From Roseovarius sp. S88 (lineage in GTDB: Bacteria > Pseudomonadota > Alphaproteobacteria > Rhodobacterales > Rhodobacteraceae): a DNA stretch of 64,000 nucleotides. Where the stretch lies: NCBI RefSeq assembly GCF_037023735.1, contig NZ_CP146069.1, forward strand, positions 1,901,501 to 1,965,500, read 5' to 3'. A program made the translations under genes and the position numbers. The notes beneath the pieces were generated by a model that saw only the letters and a list, made by a program, of their open reading frames with translations, searched no databases and had not been told where the DNA came from. Positions 59,401-64,000 of this stretch are shown piece by piece. Position 1 is the first letter of the stretch. Each line of letters opens with the position of its first letter.

Positions 59401-59438
59401 CGGGATTTCTCAATGCCGAAGCGCGTAAGTGCTTCCAT
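56406..59438 (-). CDS. Efflux RND transporter permease
   Basis: The 1010-aa inner-membrane proton antiporter has the AcrB/MdtB-type layout. It has an N-terminal helix (LLAMVGLLLVGAFAYINLPK), large periplasmic loops, and a transmembrane helix with LLVDNGLVVVEDIDTRIKDG, the position of the proton-relay aspartates. The second half shows LISLMGIIINNAIVLIDQID, and the C-terminal end has LLVASPLTLIFVPPVYRLLF. The substrate is unknown. The adaptor gene precedes it by four bases; no outer-membrane TolC gene is present, so a shared one is presumably used. Confidence 0.95.
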   Translation of the reverse strand: MEALTRFGIEKSRLTLLAMVGLLLVGAFAYINLPKRENPAITVRTAVVSASFAGMDPERIEDLIAIPLERAAREIGEVDEINTLITTGSAQLNINVADWVPVDDLDQIFTDIRTRIEQTENELPDGTQGPFVNTNYGDVAIATIAVTGDGFDMAEIAQAAEELQTGLYAIDGVTKVTLSGEQDERIWLEIDARRLAAVGVQIPQLVQDLRDQNVILPAGQIDADGTTILLEANGNLDTIEDIGVVLTQLSSGEIVTLKDLLSPRRGYVDPPKQPVYFNGAPAVLVSVEMADDRDIQKLGKILLKEVARLEMVQPIGISFNISTFQETNVTQSVNSALSNVAQTFVVVLLVMLVFLGLRPAFIIASIVPFTVTFALLGMTQWGIDLEQISIAAVIISLGLLVDNGLVVVEDIDTRIKDGATPQEAAISAGGQFFIPLAVASITTVSAFAPMMVLEGTSGEFAFSLGAVVALMLVGSWLTAHYILPYVAASLLRPKPAQETKEGKLVLAYGVLVRKLLPLSLPIIALSYGLVWLGVSQFGNLKSEMFPLSERAEFLIYIDLQKGSSITATQNEALAIEAWLRDPEINPEVANTTLFVGHGGPRFYLALAPADTNPASAFLVVNTYDFEGAVTAADRARQHLLEYFPTVRARVTRLSMGGSESGIVEVEVSGPDGDVLLNTAKRIEAGFDAVPGLILNQNDWGNKTITVGIDILQEKARELGVTSKDISNVMEAYFSGTSVSVLRDGEDQIPIVVRAERSFRDSLEDLENLSIPTERGLISLDQVARFAPRLELSQMRRQNQERKIIISAKSATASAAQIEAIIQPTLDEIDLGPGYKIELGGESADSAEANADLAAGMPYALVVMILALTFQFNSLRRVALTFMTIPLILIGAPLALGITAQPLSFFAILGLISLMGIIINNAIVLIDQIDIERETLALDDAIVEASKKRLRPVLLTSITTVLGLVPMALAGGALFEPMATLMIGGLLVASPLTLIFVPPVYRLLFRTSRAA

Positions 59439-59442
59439 AGTT

Positions 59443-60543
59443 TTATTCCGCGCCTGTCAGAAGACGAACTTCCTGGCCATCCTTCAAAAACGACACACCC
59501 GCCGAGGCAACCTGATCGCCTTCTCGCAAACCCTCGGTTACGACAATCATGTTCTCACGCAGCCCACCGACCGTGACATCCCGACGTTCAACACGCGAAG
59601 TGTCTGGATTGAAGACAAAGATGCTCATGACTGATTGAGAATTCTCCTCGCCCTCGGCTTGCCCATCGCGAATGATGGCTGACAGAGGAACCGCGAAACC
59701 TTCATCTTGCGCGTTGGGAAGATCAATTGAAGCTTCGACCGCCATGCCGGCCTTGATAGACGGGTGGGTTTCCTTCAGCGTAAGTACGACAGGGAAGCTC
59801 GAAACAGAATCTGCGCGTGCGCCAATTTCGGAGACAACCGCGTCCAGCACCACATCGGGCTGATCGGCCAGACGAATACGTGCTTTTGTTCCTATCACCA
59901 GCTGACCGACTGTGTCGAAGCTGACCAGAAACCGTACCTCATAGCTGTCGCTGGGATAGACCGTGACCACGGGCGCGCCGGGGCTGATGGTCGTGAAGGA
60001 AGTAGCATCAACCGTATTGATGATGCCGTCAAAAGGTGCCAGCAAATCTGCCTTACCGAGGTTTTCCTCAGCAGTCTCAAGGGATTTCTCGGCCTGTACA
60101 AGCTGTGCCGCAGTGTTATCGGCCTGCACTTTCGCGTCATCGACCGCGACCTTTGTAGCCGTGCCTCTTTCAAAGAGCGTCTGTTGGCGTTCCAGCGTTT
60201 CGGCAGCGTTCTGAGCCGCAGAGCGAGCTTGGTCGACGGATGCAGAGGCCGACTCCACCTGAATTTCGAGGCTCGTTTGGTCGAGGGACACCAAAACCTC
60301 ACCTTCTGCCACACGCTGTCCAACCGAGAGTACAACGGCACCCAGAAGCCCAGAGATCTCGAACGAAAGGGGTGCGATTTCAGCAGGCTCTAGTACAGCC
60401 GGAAAGCGCCGAGTTTCGAAATTCGGCTCCAATTCCACGAGATGAGTTTTGAGACCTCTGATCGGAGTTTCCGCCGTTTCTTCTTCCTCACGGCAAGCGG
60501 CTAGAGAAAGGATCGTCAAAACAACTATGATGGGACGAACCAT
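59443..60543 (-). CDS. Efflux RND transporter periplasmic adaptor (membrane fusion protein), lipoprotein
   Basis: The 366-aa protein begins with a lipoprotein signal (VRPIIVVLTILSLAAC; Cys at the lipobox), then a lipoyl/barrel-sandwich half (LGAVVLSVGQRVAEGEVLVS), a coiled-coil hairpin (about 100-160) and beta-barrel and membrane-proximal domains (VTEGLREGDQVASAGVSFLK). It links the RND pump to an outer-membrane channel. The ATG 60543 is chosen because it opens with the lipoprotein signal; a longer frame to 60819 carries no signal at its start. Confidence 0.92.
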   Translation of the reverse strand: MVRPIIVVLTILSLAACREEEETAETPIRGLKTHLVELEPNFETRRFPAVLEPAEIAPLSFEISGLLGAVVLSVGQRVAEGEVLVSLDQTSLEIQVESASASVDQARSAAQNAAETLERQQTLFERGTATKVAVDDAKVQADNTAAQLVQAEKSLETAEENLGKADLLAPFDGIINTVDATSFTTISPGAPVVTVYPSDSYEVRFLVSFDTVGQLVIGTKARIRLADQPDVVLDAVVSEIGARADSVSSFPVVLTLKETHPSIKAGMAVEASIDLPNAQDEGFAVPLSAIIRDGQAEGEENSQSVMSIFVFNPDTSRVERRDVTVGGLRENMIVVTEGLREGDQVASAGVSFLKDGQEVRLLTGAE

Positions 60544-60861
60544 GTTGTGGACCTCAAGTTTAGAATGGCATTGCGGTGTCTTGATCGCATGACAAGATGA
60601 TCCCACCGCGTCACTTATCATCGCTATTAATTTCGCCGGTGACAACCTACGAAAGCCTATGGGAGTCGTGTGGACATGATACGAAATTGCATTTGGTTTT
60701 TTTGTCAACCGATAGCCTCTATGGGCGCAGCCCCAACGAGTCAGCACTGGGCGGAGTGAATTGACGCATGTGTTGGTCGACCCGTTGCCCCGCCGCCCAA
60801 ACCAGCCTTTGGAAACCATATAACGGGTCTGATTTGACAGCTAATTTGTCGCTGAATTTGT
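60544..60861. other. Intergenic region upstream of the efflux operon
   Basis: I see no supportable gene in these 318 bases between the adaptor start and the end of the cyclodeaminase-family gene. The promoter of the efflux operon should be in the left part, which is AT-rich (GGTTTTTTTGTCAACC near 60695). No operator could be assigned, and no regulator gene is adjacent. Confidence 0.45.
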
Positions 60862-61881
60862 TCAATAAAACCGCAACCGCTGTCCAAGCCCTCGTTCCTT
60901 CGAACGAGCCAACATCGCGTGCCCCAATGCGATGTCCGACAAAGCCAGCCCCCGGTGCCAGAAGAGGATTGTCTCCTCCGCACTCTCGCGGCCCGGCTTT
61001 ACGCCCGCCACGATTTGGCCCAGCTCGGCATGCAGGGTCTCAGCGGTGAGCTTGCCCTGATCCACATGCTCGCGGAGCGCGCCGAAGATGCCATGCGCCT
61101 GACCCCAGTCATCCATCACCACTTTGTCCATGATGTCGGTCAGGTTCAGTTCCACAGCAGACATGGTGCCATAGGGGATCACAAGCGCGCCGGGCTTGAT
61201 CCATGGGGTCTTTAAGAGCGGCGTCGGCTCGGAAAGGCGTGAGGCCTCGACCATGACATCGGCACCGTCAAGACAACTTTGCCAGTCGTCTGTTACGATA
61301 ATCTCGCGCCCCAAATCCCGGCGCAGGGTTTCGGCGAACGCCTCACGGCTTTCTTTTCGCCTTGAATGCACGCGCACCTCGTCAAAGTCAAAGAGATGAC
61401 AGAGAAGCCGCACATTCCAATAAGCCGTACCGCGCGCGCCGATATGACCCAGCACCTTGGGCTTGTCCGGTCCAAGGTACTTCGCCCCAAGAGCTGTCAT
61501 TGCGCCAGTACGCATCTCGGTGATGCCGGTGGCATCAATTAGCGCCTTGGGCGAACCGGTGCGCGGATCAAACAGCGTCAGCAGCCCATATTCCGATGGT
61601 CTGCCGTCTCGATAGTTGTCGACAAAATCACCCACGACCTTTGTGCCCGCGCTATCAACTTCGCCGCCAATCCAGCCGCGCAATACGTTAAAATGCCCCT
61701 CAACTCCGGCCTTGGGGCGAATATGCGTCCGCGGCTCAATCACGGTCTCACCCAAACCTTGCATACGCAACGCATCCTCGACAGCGCCCAGGATATCGGC
61801 ATCGGCAAAGCCGAGCTGATCGATGTCGAAGCGGTTGAGATAGTCGATATAGACAGGGGGTGTATCGGCTGGCGCAGTCAT
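60862..61881 (-). CDS. Ornithine cyclodeaminase / mu-crystallin family protein
   Basis: The 339-aa protein has the NAD-binding Rossmann fold of the family: KVLGHIGARGTAYWNVRLLC, EVRVHSRRKESREAFAETL, DGADVMVEASRLSEPTPLLK. The upstream catalytic region is SEYGLLTLFDPRTGSPKALI with DATGITEMRTGAMTAL. Members include ornithine cyclodeaminase, alanine dehydrogenase and imine reductases; the substrate here is uncertain. It follows mnmA on the same strand after 38 bases and may share its transcript. Confidence 0.88.
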   Translation of the reverse strand: MTAPADTPPVYIDYLNRFDIDQLGFADADILGAVEDALRMQGLGETVIEPRTHIRPKAGVEGHFNVLRGWIGGEVDSAGTKVVGDFVDNYRDGRPSEYGLLTLFDPRTGSPKALIDATGITEMRTGAMTALGAKYLGPDKPKVLGHIGARGTAYWNVRLLCHLFDFDEVRVHSRRKESREAFAETLRRDLGREIIVTDDWQSCLDGADVMVEASRLSEPTPLLKTPWIKPGALVIPYGTMSAVELNLTDIMDKVVMDDWGQAHGIFGALREHVDQGKLTAETLHAELGQIVAGVKPGRESAEETILFWHRGLALSDIALGHAMLARSKERGLGQRLRFY

Positions 61882-61919
61882 GTGAGGCAGCTAAACAGCC
61901 CGTCACCGGGAAAACAAGC

Positions 61920-63056
61920 CTACCCTTTCCAGATCCACCCGCCACCCAGAATTCGTGTTCCTCTGGTTTCATAGAACACACAGGCCTGACCCGGAGAAAT
62001 GCCTTCCTCGGGGTTCAGAAGCTCGACTTCGGCTGTGGTTGCCGACAAAGGCCGGATCACCGCCTCACGGGGTGGGCGAGTGGACCGGACCTTTACTGAG
62101 ACATGCCACTCCGATTGGGTGTCAAAGCCCACATCGCCCAGCCAGTTGATCTCGCGTACCGGCACCTGTCGCGTGGCCAGCATCTCTTTTGGTCCAACAA
62201 TCACCTGTTTGGCGTCAACATCGAGTTTGACCACGTACAGCGGCTCACTTAGCCCGCCGATGCCCAAACCGCGACGCTGGCCAATGGTGTAGTGAATGAC
62301 GCCCTCATGCGTGCCCAGCACCCGGCCATCGGCATGCACGATCTCACCGGGATCGGCCGCGCCGGGGCGCAGCTTTTCGATAACCGAGGCGTAATCACCG
62401 TTGGGCACAAAGCAGATGTCCTGACTGTCGGGTTTGTCGGCTACGGGCAGGCCGTATTTGGCCGCCAATGCCCGGGTTTCGGCCTTGCTTTCCAGATGTC
62501 CCAAGGGAAAGCGCAGAAAAGCCAGCTGTTCCGGTGTGGTTGAGAACAGAAAATAGGACTGATCGCGCGCCGCATCGGCGGCACAATGCAACTCTGGTCC
62601 AAAATCTCCCAGCTTACGCTGAATATAGTGCCCGGTGGCCATGCAATCGGCCTCAAGATCCTTGGCCGTTTCCAGCAGATCCTTGAACTTCACGCGCTCG
62701 TTGCACCGAATACAGGGCACCGGCGTGGCCCCCGCCAGGTAACTGTCGGCAAACTCATCAATGACGGCATCCTTAAAGATGTTCTCATAGTCCAGCACAT
62801 AGTGCGGAAACCCCATCTCTTCGGCCACACGCCGGGCGTCGTGAATGTCAACACCTGCGCAACAGGCGCCTTTTTTGGCCAGAGCCGCGCCATGATCATA
62901 AAGCTGCAGCGTCACGCCCACCACATCGTACCCTTCCTCGGCCAGCAGCGCGGCCACAACCGAGCTGTCCACGCCGCCCGACATGGCCACGACGACACGC
63001 GTCTCGGCTGGCGGCTTGGCAAAGCCAAGTGAATTCAAGGCAGGATCGAGGGGCAT
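61920..63056 (-). CDS. mnmA: tRNA-specific 2-thiouridylase MnmA
   Basis: MnmA places sulfur at C2 of the wobble uridine in Lys, Glu and Gln tRNAs, using ATP and a persulfide relay. The 378-aa protein has the PP-loop [20 protein letters not shown], the catalytic [10 protein letters not shown] cysteine region, [14 protein letters not shown], and the [11 protein letters not shown] loop with a C-terminal barrel. It is divergent from sciP. Confidence 0.97.
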   Translation of the reverse strand: MPLDPALNSLGFAKPPAETRVVVAMSGGVDSSVVAALLAEEGYDVVGVTLQLYDHGAALAKKGACCAGVDIHDARRVAEEMGFPHYVLDYENIFKDAVIDEFADSYLAGATPVPCIRCNERVKFKDLLETAKDLEADCMATGHYIQRKLGDFGPELHCAADAARDQSYFLFSTTPEQLAFLRFPLGHLESKAETRALAAKYGLPVADKPDSQDICFVPNGDYASVIEKLRPGAADPGEIVHADGRVLGTHEGVIHYTIGQRRGLGIGGLSEPLYVVKLDVDAKQVIVGPKEMLATRQVPVREINWLGDVGFDTQSEWHVSVKVRSTRPPREAVIRPLSATTAEVELLNPEEGISPGQACVFYETRGTRILGGGWIWKG

Positions 63057-63236
63057 GAAATCTCTCCGGGGTCTCGCGGCGTTTATATAGGGGATTTCGA
63101 GGCAAAGTTAACCCTGTGGATGCGCCGACCAGGCGCGTTGGTGTTTAAGAAAATCTGAATCACTCAGTGGCGCTCATTTCAGGCCCTATTAAAGGCTTGC
63201 AGCCATGATGCCCCGGTAATCTAAGGGGTGAATTCC
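63057..63236. promoter_or_regulatory. Divergent promoter region, mnmA / sciP
   Basis: This 180-bp region contains a CtrA half-site-like TTAACC at 63108-63113. A near-consensus TTAA-N7-TGAA at 63145-63159 has one mismatch to the CtrA box. A GANTC methylation motif (GAATC, 63157-63161) overlaps its right half. Such overlap is what one expects for a cell-cycle-controlled promoter, but none is a perfect match, so the assignment is tentative. Confidence 0.4.
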
Positions 63237-63518
63237 ATGTATTTAAAAAAAGCAAACGGACCGCGAACAGTGACACTTCCGGGGGGCGATGTGTTGACGC
63301 TGGCCGATCTTCCGCCGGAAAATACGCAAAGATGGGTTATATCACGTAAACTTAAAGTTGTTAGTGCAGTTAGGTACGGCTTGATCAGTCAAGAAGATGC
63401 GATGACCAGGTATTCCCTGAGTGAGGAAGAATTAAGCGAATGGGAGCATGCAATTAGATGTGACAACCTAGACTCGCTCAAAGCCACTAGACACAATCGA
63501 AAAAACAACTTAAGGTAG
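63237..63518 (+). CDS. sciP: CtrA inhibitor SciP (DUF1153)
   Basis: SciP is a small DNA-binding protein that blocks CtrA-dependent transcription in G1/early stages of the cycle. The 93-aa protein has the DUF1153 core LTLADLPPENTQRWVISRKL, KVVSAVRYGLISQEDAMTRY and SLSEEELSEWEHAIRCDNLD. The ATG 63237 is supported by AAGGGG with eight bases spacing; the GTG 63228 overlaps that site. It lies 87 bases upstream of ctrA on the same strand. Confidence 0.87.
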   Translation: MYLKKANGPRTVTLPGGDVLTLADLPPENTQRWVISRKLKVVSAVRYGLISQEDAMTRYSLSEEELSEWEHAIRCDNLDSLKATRHNRKNNLR

Positions 63519-63541
63519 TGTGCAACATTTGTTCCATTCAA

Positions 63542-63556
63542 GTAACCGACAGTTAA
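63542..63556 (+). promoter_or_regulatory. Candidate CtrA site upstream of ctrA
   Basis: GTAA-CCGACAG-TTAA matches the CtrA consensus TTAA-N7-TTAA at all but one position. It lies 49 bases before the ctrA ATG. CtrA autoregulates in Caulobacter, so the position is plausible. Confidence 0.5.
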
Positions 63557-63605
63557 CCAATTCTCGCCAAGCTGCGGCAAGCGATATTAAAGTGGAGACT
63601 GAAAC

Positions 63606-64000
63606 ATGCGCGTCCTTCTGGTAGAAGACGATCCAAATACCTCCAAAAGCATCGAGCTGATGCTGACGCACGCCAATCTCAACGTGTACACAACCGACCT
63701 TGGCGAAGAGGGGGTCGATCTTGCCAAACTGTATGATTACGATTTGATCCTGCTTGATCTTGGGCTGCCGGACATGAATGGGCATGATGTGTTACGCCAG
63801 CTGCGCCTGGCGCGCGTGGATACGCCGATTCTGATTCTGTCGGGGGCGGATGACACCGAGAACAAGATTAAGGGTTTCGGGTTTGGCGCAGATGACTATC
63901 TAACGAAACCGTTCCACCGTGAAGAACTCGTTGCACGCATACACGCCATCATTCGCCGCTCTAAGGGGCACTCACAATCCATTATCAAAACTGGCATGGT
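63606..64000 (+). CDS. ctrA: Cell-cycle response regulator CtrA, 3' end beyond the window
   Basis: CtrA is an OmpR-type response regulator controlling cell-cycle, motility or gene-transfer genes in alphaproteobacteria. The visible 131 codons cover the receiver domain: [40 protein letters not shown] with the phosphorylated Asp51 in [15 protein letters not shown], and [32 protein letters not shown] leads into the DNA-binding domain, which is cut off by the window end. The near identity of these blocks to Caulobacter CtrA supports the name. Confidence 0.95.
   Translation, partial: MRVLLVEDDPNTSKSIELMLTHANLNVYTTDLGEEGVDLAKLYDYDLILLDLGLPDMNGHDVLRQLRLARVDTPILILSGADDTENKIKGFGFGADDYLTKPFHREELVARIHAIIRRSKGHSQSIIKTGM

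Overview
The window reads as a chromosomal segment of a marine alphaproteobacterium of the Rhodobacterales (Roseobacter group). The grounds are the GC-rich codon use, the CckA-ChpT-SciP-CtrA cell-cycle regulators, the ornithine-lipid genes olsBA, a LexA box of the alphaproteobacterial GAAC-N7-GAAC type, the bacteriochlorophyll genes bchE and bchJ, and intergenic repeats I recognise from Rhodobacterales. Most of it is housekeeping DNA, densely packed, with many 4-base ATGA overlaps. No rRNA, CRISPR array, prophage or intact insertion sequence was seen.

Layout. 1-2.4 kb: the end of rlmE, a tRNA-Ser and a MerR regulator coupled to a leaderless solute-binding-like protein. 2.6-5.8 kb: two tandem secreted DUF2059 proteins, then an AraC regulator divergent from a peroxiredoxin-like gene. 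6-14.2 kb: rplU-rpmA, rtcB with three GNAT acetyltransferases and a LysE exporter, then obgE-proB-proA. 14.2-24.3 kb: chpT, a DUF3553 gene, olsBA, a thiE-like gene, trmJ, ctaA, an M32 carboxypeptidase, guaB and an rsmB-like gene. 24.3-32.6 kb: cckA, a sulfotransferase-like gene, recA, alaS, two DUF1330 genes and a MOSC gene. 32.7-42.1 kb: typA, an acyltransferase-like gene, bchJ-bchE, ssb, a lytic transglycosylase, an orphan substrate-binding protein and an AraC regulator. 42.2-55.3 kb: miaA, then pyrH-frr-uppS-cdsA-dxr-rseP-(small ORF)-bamA-ompH-fabZ-lpxA-lpxI-lpxB, the envelope and lipid A assembly line. 55.3-64 kb: a transposase remnant, a K+-channel-like gene coupled to an RND efflux operon, an ornithine cyclodeaminase-family gene, mnmA, sciP and the start of ctrA.

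Main points. (1) The kinase, phosphotransferase, response regulator and SciP of the CtrA relay all fall in this window. A perfect TTAA-N7-TTAA CtrA box lies just upstream of cckA, and a near match lies upstream of ctrA. (2) Three copies of a ~118-bp element with inverted ends sit exactly at the stop codons of three unrelated genes, always in the same orientation relative to the gene. (3) olsA, lpxI and lpxB each carry an apparent 1-base deletion in a run of six G or C that should be seven. This points to a systematic homopolymer undercall rather than three broken genes. (4) bchE is preceded by a perfect PpsR/CrtJ-type palindrome, so the organism probably is, or descends from, an aerobic anoxygenic phototroph. 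(5) Two unlisted small membrane-protein ORFs are proposed, at 35533 and 48702.
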